Below, in pieces: positions 1-8,385 of a DNA stretch of 64,000 nucleotides (within the stretch, counting starts at the first letter, position 1; each line of letters starts with the position of its first letter). Under the pieces are notes generated by a model. That model made no database searches and had not been told where the DNA came from. It saw only the letters and a list, made by a program, of their open reading frames with translations. The DNA lies in contig WTXI01000063.1 in NCBI GenBank assembly GCA_022376515.1, positions 1 through 64,000 on the forward strand. Direction: 5' to 3'. The translations under genes were made by a program, and so were the position numbers. The DNA comes from Lactifluus volemus (Eukaryota; Basidiomycota; Agaricomycetes; Russulales; Russulaceae).

Positions 1-154
1 TGAGAGTTCGCACAGTCAAGTCTACTCCTCTAGGACCTTGTCTGCGTGCACTAGAATCGACTATTTGGTGCTGCTAGTCTTGTCCGACTCGCCACAGCAA
101 ATAGCCAACCAGAACGAAGCTCACTTCGAGCCACGGTCCCTGCGAACCGTGACA
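1..154 (+). repeat. 3' end of an LTR (left part outside window)
   Basis: The block starts with the same GAGTTCGCACAGTCAAGTCTA stretch and ends with the same CGAGCCACGGTCCCTG...GAACCGTGACA as the complete LTR at 1040-1913, so it is the right end of a related LTR. The middle is diverged and about 50 bp longer than in the other copy. It ends in CA at 154, as LTRs do. A remnant of chromovirus pol coding sequence follows directly, so this copy too appears to sit inside pol. Whether it is a solo LTR cannot be decided because its left flank lies outside the window. Confidence 0.8.
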
Positions 155-189
155 CTAACCCCTATTCAGAAACAGCCGAACATGGCTGA

Positions 190-1039
190 AATCACACCGA
201 GCCACCCCCAGATCTAGTTGACGATCATCAGGAATACGAAGTCGAAGAGATCCTCAGATCAAGAAGGCGGTACAGGAAACTGCAATATCTCCTAAAGTGG
301 AAAGGATATTCCACAGCACATAACACATGGGAGCCGGTCGAGAACGTCAATTCCCCGGAGTTAATCCGAGGATTCCACGAGGCAAACCCCGAAGCTGTGA
401 GAACCTTGGAGGTCGAGGAGTATAAGAACCCCACTCTCGACCCCCTACCATCGCCATCCCCCTCTTCCATGGACTTCTCCCCCGTCAGAGACTTCATCCT
501 CGATCTCGACACTGCCTCTCTCAACATACCCAACGACGTCTATGCTGCCATCGTCCTTGCCGGCCTCGTCCCTGAAGACTTCCGTCCCGAACGACTCAAC
601 GTTGAAGACGAGGATGCCGCCTCACCATCACCCCTCCCAGTACCAGATCCGTCCACCAGGCCCCTCGCACCCGTACCTGTACTCTGGGCCCCTCAGCCCA
701 CTCAACCTGCCACTTACGGCGAGTGGTCCCCCAAGCCCTCCGATGACGACTACCCCTCACCCGTCACTCCTCCCGATTCGAAGGAAGAGCCCTCTTCCCT
801 CGCGCTCGACGTCTTCCACTGCGTCGACGAGTGGAGAACCCAGTTGGCCCCGCTACTCGAGGTAGCGGGCCAAGAAATCTCTCCCGTTCCGTCACCCTCC
901 TCGCGCTCCGAGCCGTTCGATGCCTCCGAGCAGCCCTTCACGAGGGTCAACACCCCCGCCTCCAACAGCGACGGTCATCGATCTGACCAGTCCGTCTCCG
1001 CCTCCGCCACCAGTGAGGAGTCCCAGTTACCACGTCAGG
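190..1039 (+). pseudogene. Ty3/gypsy chromovirus pol 3' end with chromodomain (first part)
   Basis: The reading frame open from 190 encodes a chromodomain at about 220-375 (EVEEILRSRRR, LQYLLKWKGY, HNTWEPVENV), the C-terminal domain that steers integration of chromoviruses (Tf1/Tf2-like Ty3/gypsy elements) to chromatin. It is followed by a long Pro/Ser/Asp/Glu-rich tail. A TGA at 187-189 precedes it, and reverse transcriptase, RNase H and integrase are absent, so this is only the 3' end of pol. The frame is broken at 1039 by the LTR at 1040 and resumes in phase at 1919. The chromodomain is certain; element completeness outside the window is unknown. Confidence 0.85.
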
Positions 1040-1913
1040 TGTTACGGTTATGCGGGCCGTCTGCCCATTTCTTACTGTTTTCCGTCTATTTTTTGACTTG
1101 TGTTACGACCTAGGATCCCTTTCTTTGGCCAGCCCCCTCTGTTGGTCTTCCAGGGGCTGTGCATTGCTATTTTTGACGTGTATTTGACTCAGGGATCATG
1201 ACTCAAATCTTGAGTCAGCGTTCTTGACTCAGGTCTTGAGTCAGACGCACTGAGTCAGTTCTTGAGTCATCAGAACTGACTCAGGTCCTTAGTCAATGGT
1301 CTTGACTTCACTACTTTACTGTAACCTTTGTAGGATAGATGGCTGGCCCTCTGTACGCATAAATAGGGCCCTATGGACGAGCTAAAGCCCCAGCTTCAGC
1401 TTCGTCAAGAATCACAGTTGTTGCTTGGCACTCAAAACTCCCTCTCTTTTTCTTGTGCATCCCCTCTTCATACCTTTGATTAAGGTACCTTTGCGCCACA
1501 ATCAGAACATCTGTTTGCTTGTTTACGCCTTGTAAATAAGCTCACAGACGCTCTGAACCTTGTACGAAATCGAGGGTGAAGGATTATCTGATTCCTCATC
1601 TTCCATTTCGCACAAACCTTAGTTCAACCTCCCACGAGTGTCCTTGGAAGGCGAGCATCCCTTGCATTCCAAATACACTTGCGCCCACATTGCGGTTGAA
1701 CTTACAGATCATCCTTCGTCCATCTGCCACCATCTATCCTCTTTAGGAATGGTAACTCCAACCATCGCGTGCGCCGGCCTGTACTACCCATCTCACGCAA
1801 TACAGAACCAAGAGTTCGCACAGTCAAGTCTATCCTTCACAGGAACTCGCCTGCGCGTCCTCCACTGATTAATTGAAGCTCACTCCGAGCCACGGTCCCT
1901 GTGAACCGTGACA
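1040..1913 (+). mobile_element. Solo LTR inserted in pol, with 5-bp target duplication
   Basis: An 874-bp unit starts TGTTACGG and ends CCGTGACA (TG...CA ends, imperfect inverted terminal repeats). It is flanked by TCAGG on both sides (1035-1039 and 1914-1918), the 5-bp duplication expected for LTR-retroelement integration. There is no internal region, so it is a solo LTR left by LTR-LTR recombination. It carries a cluster of TGACTCA boxes at 1185-1283 and a TATA-like CATAAATAGG near 1358-1368, consistent with U3 promoter architecture and plus orientation. It belongs to the same family as the LTR end at 1-154, but differs from the LTR at 2531 except for the terminal 8 bp. Confidence 0.9.
1185..1283. 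promoter_or_regulatory. Cluster of eight Gcn4/AP-1-type (TGASTCA) sites
   Basis: Perfect TGACTCA or TGAGTCA heptamers start at 1185, 1199, 1211, 1225, 1237, 1251, 1263 and 1277, with near-matches just after. Spacing is a regular 12-14 bp, a little over one helical turn. TGACTCA is the established site of fungal bZIP activators of the Gcn4/AP-1 class. The array lies about 75 bp upstream of the TATA-like box of the LTR, where an upstream activating sequence would be. That it drives starvation- or stress-induced transcription is inference. Confidence 0.7.
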
Positions 1914-1918
1914 TCAGG

Positions 1919-2493
1919 ACTCCTACCCCGGCTACCCCTCGCCCACCAGCCCGCATGCGTCAGTTACATTGGACGCCGCCTACTCCCGACCCGCACAGGG
2001 CTATGTTGCCCAACCCTATCAACACGCCGTTCATACCAGTGCGGAGTCCTACACCTCCACTGAGAAGGGCAAGGCTCCTGCAGATGGTGGCGCTCGTGGA
2101 CTCCGACGGGAACACACAGGCGTTTGGCACGGCGTTTGTGCCACCGAATACGCGCCTCCTGCACACGGCACGTGGTATTTCCCTCAGCAGTTTTCCACCC
2201 CTCTAGCCGCCACCTGGATCCCGACATACCCGCCTCCGACTCCCGTGTATCCGTACTGCCACCGCTGCAGCAATGTTCGGCCCGACCACCCCGCCGACTT
2301 GTGCCCCGTCGATGTCCACTGCCTGTACTGTGCTGGCGGACACCTCTCGTGCCATTGCCCATGGCCGCACCTCCTGTGCACGGCAGATGACTGCTTCTGC
2401 CCCGTCGACCACAACTTTGCGGAGCCAGAAGGCGTCCGCAACCCGGTCTGGCAGTGCCCGACGTCCCTCGTCTTGCGTCGACGCAACTATTAA
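1919..2493 (+). pseudogene. Chromovirus pol C-terminal extension (second part, after the solo LTR)
   Basis: If the LTR and one TCAGG copy are ignored, the frame of 190-1039 continues without a stop to the TAA at 2491-2493. This segment is Pro/Tyr-rich and then has a Cys/His-rich stretch near 2255-2410 (CHRCSN, DLCPVDVHCLYCAGG, CHCPWPHLLC, CFCPVDH), which looks like a metal-binding module at the very end of the polyprotein. Such a Cys-rich tail after a chromodomain is unusual in my knowledge of chromoviruses. The 3' LTR of the element starts 37 bp later, behind a purine-rich tract. Confidence 0.7.
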
Positions 2494-2530
2494 GGCGCTG
2501 GTGGCACAGCGCCCTTGAGAAGGGAGGCAC

Positions 2531-2925
2531 TGTTACGGTTTGGCACATGATCTGCTTATGTATTCACCCTATGTGACCGTGGGTATCTTTTTCGCTTTCT
2601 TCCGAGACAGTCTACGATACGGATCTTGCCAATACGATACGATCTCTGGATCTTTCCAAGGTATCTCCGTAGATCTCCGTAGTTTCTCCATTCGATCTAC
2701 GATATATTATTTAGGGGGCATGTCATGCTGCGACATGCCTGAGACTCTATGACTCAGCATCACACTCTAGGAGTATATAAACTGGTCCGTTGTAGCTTGT
2801 CTCCTTAGACTTCGCTTTGTCTGCAATCAGACTAGTTGAACCCTCTTCCCTTTCTGTCCCTTCAAGTCAGACCTCCTGACTGTTGTCATCCAAGACTTAG
2901 TCTCGTCTTGTGATTGCCCTTGACC
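2531..2925 (+). mobile_element. 3' LTR of the outer chromovirus, 3' end cut by another repeat
   Basis: It begins TGTTACGG directly after a purine-rich tract (GAGAAGGGAGG, about 2517-2527), the expected polypurine tract/LTR junction. A TATATAA box lies at 2774-2780. Short GATCTCCGTAG/GATACGATC-type repeats occur upstream of the TATA box. The sequence runs up to 2925, where a hAT-like terminus (TAGTGTTGTCACGG...) begins, and no CA-ending LTR terminus is seen before that, so the LTR is probably truncated by that insertion. Confidence 0.75.
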
Positions 2926-3085
2926 TAGTGTTGTCACGGCTCGGCTCGGAAGCGGCTTCCGAGCCGAGCCGAACCGATTCAAGCCGAGCCACAGAGCTAA
3001 ATGGCTCAAGACTTGAATCAGCTCAGCTTGGCAACTAAGCCGTTTGTGAGCCGCTCAAGCGGTTTCGAGCCGATTCATTTACCCA
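2926..3085 (+). repeat. hAT-like transposon end with GGCTCG subterminal repeats (left-facing end)
   Basis: It starts TAGTGTTGTCACGGCTCGG, and the first 22 bp equal the reverse complement of 18145-18166. Behind it are many copies of GAGCCGAGCC/GGCTCGG/GCTCAAGCGG in both orientations, which resemble the subterminal transposase-binding repeats of hAT elements. A perfect hairpin lies at 2937-2971 (two 17-bp arms, 1-nt loop). Assignment to hAT rests on the TAGNGTTGTCA-type start and the repeat architecture. No matching 8-bp duplication was found next to it. Confidence 0.6.
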
Positions 3086-3859
3086 ATTTGGATATGCCTA
3101 CTATATATGGTATTTCAGCGCTTGCCTGCCTGGCAGTTCCTGCAGTGCCTGTCTCATACCGTTCTCATAGCATCCCTTGTCTGCTGGGTCATCCACCTTA
3201 CCTCCCCTCCCTTTCATATGTTGAATTACATATCATTCCATAGATTATCTTTGTCATGCTGCTCAGCATCCTCTGCCTCTGAAACGGTGTTTACCAACTC
3301 TGTGATATACATATGTTGTGACTCGACAGGCTACTCCAGACTGACTGAATCTTCACGCTCACGTGCCTCGAGCGAACCATCGGGCGACAGTTGACCTGAG
3401 CGTGGTGGGTGATCTTCTCCGCGGTCTGATTCTGGGGCTGGATCTGAGCTGACGATGCTGGTGCGTAGATGCCATGGTGGTGAACGGGGTGATGTTCCTC
3501 GAATGTTGATGGAGGAAGTGAAGGATGTGTGGCCGTGAGGCCACCTGCTAGAGTCGGGGAAACTGGGACACTGCCTGCGCGCTGGCATGTGGTCGTGCCA
3601 GCTGCTGGGTGGTGTGGAGGCATTGGAATTCCACTGTGCGCATGTTCTTGCGGGCTTGGTGCAGACGATCTCGCTGATTGAGTCCGGATCACGGACAGAA
3701 GAGAGGAATTCTGGTGGAAGGGTGGTATTACTGGACGTGATGGTGAAAGTACGACCCTGGGACGTAGACAAAGAGGAGAGGATGGGTCTGGAAGTCTGCA
3801 GTGGGGTGTCTCGGCGCTCACAGCTGCCACATGATGCACCTGCTTTGCGAAGTCTCCCC
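3086..3859. other. No recognisable gene
   Basis: Sequence between the hAT-like end and the SKT5 remnant. From about 3330 upward several overlapping minus-strand frames stay open because of Pro/Ser/His-rich low-complexity codons, but none shows a recognisable domain or splice pattern. The part next to 3860 may be the mutated tail of the SKT5 gene. Confidence 0.4.
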
Positions 3860-5535
3860 ATTTTTCTGGAACGTTGCTGGTCCTTTGGCCGGTGGAGGGC
3901 GCGCCGGAGGAGGATCAGAACGCTACAGGCGGTGAAGGTGAAGGCACCGGGGTTGATCCGCTTGCTGATCCCTGGTGACGACGCCCAAGACTGCCACGAG
4001 AGGTTGTTGTTGTTGCAACGGTGGTCTCCCCGGCGGCGTTCCATAGGATTGCGCAGGAGGGATGCGAGGTGATGGATACCCACCGGGTGCCGGGCTGCCC
4101 GCACGAACCTGTGGCTGTGGTGGAGAAGGGTATCCACCCTGAGCGCTTATGCTTGCTTGCCGTTAACGATACCCGACATCGCTGGCCGAGCCAGGACTGC
4201 TGCTTAACGGCACCTGTTGCTGCTGCGGAAGTCGCGGCGGGTGAGGATAACCTTCCGAAGAGTTCGAGTTTGAGATGCCTGTACCGCTCAAAGACGGTCG
4301 ATGTCTGCCGTCAGCCGCATGGCCGTAGCCGCCATCATTGATTGGACGCATGCCTGCGAAAGGACGATCGAGCACTTGTGCTGTGCCGTGACGGTGAGCG
4401 ACCGAATTCTTGCGAATGTTAGCGACAACTTGTTGGCCATTCTGTCGGCCGCCGTGGCGTGGTCCTCCACGAGCATCGGAACGTTGCTTAGCCTGAGTAC
4501 ACTTACGCATGAGGATAGTTTCCGTTAGGTTGTCGTGTTCCTGGCGGGAGAGGGCCTGCGGCGCAGGCTGGGAGAGCGCGGCGAGCCGATCAGTCGCATC
4601 TGTATTCCCATGTTGAGATGCCTGGATACAAATGAGGAAATCATAAATTAAGGAATTGACAGGACAACAGGCCGCTGACTTACGTGAGTGTACCACTTGA
4701 GCGCAGCATCAATATCCTTCGGACCACCAACGCCGACTTCCATATAGTAACCCATGGCGAATTCAGCGCTAGGGAGGGCCTTGCGTGCAGCCTTTTCAGC
4801 AAAGGTGAATGCCAGAGATTCGTCCTTGTCGAAAGAACCCTCCGAACCGCAGAGGAACCATTTGCTAAGGGCCATGTCTGCTTCGATCTCCCCTTGCTGG
4901 CTTGCGAGCGAATAGTACTGAACGGAGAGCAGCGCACCAAATGGAAACGGCAGCTGCACAAACTCGTATGCATGTCCGAGCTTATATTGAAAGTTGAGGT
5001 ACGCTGCGCGCTCCAGATGGCGTCGAGCCTCATTGTCGCGCGAACTTCCGGGAGGAACGAGCGGAAGGACGAAGTGTGGAGGTAAAGTAGCAAGAGAGAA
5101 CTCCCCTAGGAGTAGGAGGCCAAAAACGTATGCCGGCTGGGGAACCTCCACGGTCGCTACTGTCGCGGCACGTTGAAGGTGGTAGGGCAACTTCTGGGTT
5201 GGATGACAAGCCAAGCTGACCCATTAAGTGGGCCGTTCCCATTCGCTGACGGTTGACACATTCAATGGGCCGTCCATCAAAAAAGACTCAAACACATACA
5301 TATAAACAACTTTCGTTGTTGTTCCGGATGCCCCGTTCATAACAGTCTTTGGCATGCGGAAAGTCACCAAAATTCTCGTAATCACGGCCAAGCTTGAACC
5401 AAGCTCCTGAGAACCCAGCGCGGGCAGCTCTTTCAAAATCGCGGAAAGCTGTCCTGGGATGCTGCTGTACAAACTTGGGGTGGGCACCAGTCGACTCAAA
5501 GGTAGCACGTAGATAGATAGTATGCAAGCCAAGTC
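3860..5535 (-). pseudogene. SKT5: Chitin synthase activator SKT5/CHS4-like, Sel1-repeat protein, broken
   Basis: Sel1-type repeats read from 5527 downward: ARAGFSGAWFKLGRDYENFGD, then after an intron (GTATGT...CAG, about 5245-5300) MGTAHLMGQLGLSSNPEVALP, PQPAYVFGLLLLGEF, QYKLGHAYEF, LLSVQYYSLASQQGEIEADMALSKWFLCG, KAARKALPSAEFAMGYYMEVGVGGPKD, and after a further intron QHGNTDATDRLAALSQP. This matches fungal Skt5/Chs4, which recruits chitin synthase III to the membrane. A 1-nt insertion near 5175 shifts the frame, the tail has a further shift or stop near 4163, and the N-terminal half is missing above 5535. The tail piece KGPATFQ near 3870 resembles the family's C-terminus. Neighbouring pieces on both sides are unrelated, so this is a truncated, relocated fragment. 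Confidence 0.8.
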
Positions 5536-5799
5536 ACTTGGTGAACCGGCGCTGCGACCTGAGACCGTTCAGCCCGCGGAACACCGTCTCAGTCGCACGT
5601 CGCTTAGAAACAAAAGAGGAAGGGGCTCCGTCGTCCTGTGCATCTCTTCCACGCTTTCTCTTTGGCGCATTCATTGATTATTCCAGGGTCAAAGGACCCC
5701 TTGGACCCTTCCGCGCGCCGGTTTTTGATCGCTGGCAGATGCCGATCAAGTGGGGCAAGGAGCGTGGGGGAAAGGGAATGGGATCAGGGTGGCAAAACA

Positions 5800-6075
5800 T
5801 CAGATCACGACACACCGCCGCTCCCATGCTATCTTCCCCCACTTGGCCTTCATGCTCTCCTGCAAGGCGAGCGTAAACACCTCCTGCACCCCGCTGCCTG
5901 TCTTCGCGGAGCACTCGATATACTTGGTGCCGATTTCACGTGCGACCTCCGCGCCCTGTTCGGGCGTGACGGGTGTCTGACCCTGTGCACTGAGCAAGCG
6001 TCGCATGTTATCGTCTCGATGAAGATCCGTTTTGGTCGCAACGAGGATGAGCAGCGATCTTGGATGCAGGGCTGT
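5800..6075 (-). pseudogene. Rho-family GTPase, C-terminal fragment
   Basis: The translation shows the Rho G4 region ILVATKTDL, a loop DDNMRRLLSAQGQTPVTPEQG, the G5 box YIECSAKTG, the last helix VFTLALQESM, and a CAAX end RRCVVI followed by TGA at 5800-5802. CVVI would be a geranylgeranylation signal. The P-loop, switch I and switch II are absent: upstream of about 6075 the sequence does not continue as a GTPase. Small Rho GTPases control actin and cell-wall synthesis, but this is only the last 85 or so residues and is not expected to be functional. Confidence 0.85.
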
Positions 6076-6396
6076 TATTTGAACTCTGGACGGAAGGGAG
6101 AGCAGCAATAAGGGACGATATCGTAGGAAGAGGGGCGGTGAGCGAAGGAGGGCTATTTGAGTTGGAAACCTGGCGTTGTGTCAGTAACGATCACCCGCAA
6201 AGACTCCTCCCACTCCTGATACTCTACATTTGGAGAGGACAGCTCGGGTTGACTAGGCAATGATAGTGATGGAGGTAGGGAAAATACGAGAATCATTGCT
6301 GGAATCTCTAGGGGAGGCGATGGCGGATGAGGGTGATGGCGGGATATGAGAAGGCTTTGAAACCTCGGGCGAGGTTTCAATATCTTCTACAAGAGT

Positions 6397-7365
6397 TCAG
6401 GTGGACGCCCGCGGTGACGATTCGTCATCGTCCGAGGGCTGCGGAGCAGAAGGATGGCCCCTTGGTTCGTCTGTATCGTCTGCTTCATCGTTATCGCTTT
6501 CGTCATGGACGGGAATCCGCTCTAGTACGAACATAGACATTGTAATAGGTGATAATGAAGAGGCATCATATTTAAGGAACTGACCAGGTTCAGCTACCCA
6601 ACTAATCTGACGGTCATATGCGTCATTCCACAGCGGACGCCTTGGTGAATCATTTTCTGTATGCGAATCCTCTTCCTCTTCATCGGAACCCTGCCTTTCG
6701 CACAACGGTGTGGCAAAAGGCGAGGTTGGGAACACATGCGGTTAGTCTTGAGCCGTGTTCGGCGTATATGCGGGAACGCCACCATCATCAGTCGACTCTG
6801 CCGAGATATCTGGAGGTGCGACGGGAACGTGAGGTGGATGAGGCGAAGGTACTTGAGGGGGTGTATCTGAGCGGCGATTGTACGTCGAACGTGGGACGGG
6901 GGGTGCCTGACTGTGATCGTGATTGGGAGCGTCATCCTCTTCAACTACTGGACCTCGCCGTTCCAGCAGGGTCTCGTAGCGGTATGTTGCGGAAGACGGT
7001 GACACCCCCATGAGTATGTCCAGACCATGTTTTCGACTACGCTCAACGCTAGGACTCCTTGCGTTCGGCGTCGGACTTCGCGCTGGAAGGTCGGGTTGAG
7101 CGTCGCTCTCATCACATGCAGTTTCGGAGGTGGGGAGAGGTAAAGCTGGCGTTTGCAGTACAGGTGTCGTTGGAGACGCTGCCAAGGGTGGTTCATGGTC
7201 GTCGACGACATCTGGCCAGTTCACAGACGAGCGTCGTTTACGATGCGAAGGTGTTGCGGGAGGAGGGTCCTCACCTCTGCTTGTGTGTTCAGCCTCCACC
7301 TTTAGACGCTTGCTAATAATCACCTTGCGGGCTGCAATGCGCTCACCCCCACCTCCACCCATGGT
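6397..7365 (-). CDS. Hypothetical Pro/Ser/Asp-rich protein, two frames, probably broken or spliced
   Basis: The ATG at 7363-7361 opens a 207-codon frame (MGGGGGERIAARKVIISKRLKV...) rich in Pro, Ser and Asp, ending at 6742. A second frame at 6735-6397 continues with an acidic stretch (DEEEEDSHTEND), then RRPLWNDAYDRQISWVAEPGQFLKYD and an acidic tail. The two may be exons (a CTAAC branch-like site lies near 6740) or a frameshifted gene. No domain is recognised. The frame upstream of 7365 is fused to FAS fragment 1 (7424), so the native 5' region has been lost or replaced. Confidence 0.35.
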
Positions 7366-7423
7366 ATTGTAGCGGGTTGGTTTCCCTGGATGCGGTGGTG
7401 GTGACGGGAGGCGATATAGAGAT

Positions 7424-8112
7424 CCATTATAGACTTGGATCTCGCTGAGTCCCTTCTTTAACTGTCGAGGGACAATCACAGCAAGGACGTCGACAGCACG
7501 GATCGGAGTGTCTTCGATGGTAACAGCAGGACCGGCAGCAGCTGGAGTAGCGGTGGCAACTGCGACTGGCACGCTTGGCAGTGGAGAGGCGCTGGAGGGG
7601 CAGTTTCACTGGCTTCGAGGGATATAGATGCCTTCAAGAAACAACAGGTCCCGGAGAGTGGATAGCACTTTCTTAGATAGGTCTGAAGGGTCAGCGGGAC
7701 TGTGATTGTGAGCGTAATGAATGACCAGGAATCTAAGGATACATGCCTTAGTGATATCGACCTTCTGCACCTTGAGGTAATTGAGGACGTTCGTCAAAGC
7801 TTGGGATGCAACAAGCTTGCCAGCACGGACATATTGTTGGCCCTGGTATCAATCAGTAGCTATATAGCAACATAAAAATGGTGACGCACCTCGACGTTGA
7901 ATTTCACGATCTCCAATAGGCAGTCTCTGATGTTGGAGATAGTATCGACGACCTTGTGGAGGGCTTCATCATTGAATGTCTGACTAACACAACTGGGATT
8001 GATGGCACACATGGCATAGTTCGAGCAGCTCAGCTCGTCATGTTTGACAGCACGCTGCATGGTCAGACCGTGGTGAAAGACGACATCGACGAGAGGGGAA
8101 CTGGGCAAGCGA
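7424..8112 (-). pseudogene. Fatty acid synthase fragment 1 (transferase plus start of ACP)
   Basis: Read downward from 8108, LVDVVFHHGLTMQRAVKHDE, SNYAMCAINP, TFNDEALHKVVDTIS and LTNVLNYLKVQKVDI belong to the malonyl/palmitoyl transferase of fungal FAS. After an intron-like gap comes PSDLSKKVLSTLRDL, FLEGIYIP, and then a jump to the Ala/Pro linker and ACP start (TPIRAVDVLAVIV, LKKGLSEI). Compared with the plus-strand copy at 43850-46725, the segments GYIVLER...MPFRA and LIASPF...YYQFED are missing. It ends abruptly at both sides: the unknown gene at 7365-7424 and unrelated sequence plus the hAT gene above 8112. Confidence 0.85.
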
Positions 8113-8385
8113 CTTTCAACTTATGCGAGAATGGCTGAATATGCAACTAGGAAGTGGAGGTACTGGATGTACACAAGAGGAGAAGTGCGCATGGGGTGGT
8201 CCAGCTATGGGCATTCCGAGAATCAGCGGTGGTGGAGGTTTCGACTAAACACGTGAGCTGGACTTTGGGCGTAACTCTGTCAGCCTCACTTTTGCGTTGT
8301 GTTATCGATCTCTCTTTCCAACCCCCACCATCAAGTCCAAGCTTTCGATCCTGTACTTTTCTAGTGCTATCTCACTGTTGTTTCT

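Noticed and set aside
3291..4137. Long minus-strand Pro/Ser/His frames as a separate gene
   Set aside because: They overlap one another in all frames and only touch the SKT5 tail; low-complexity composition keeps frames open without meaning.
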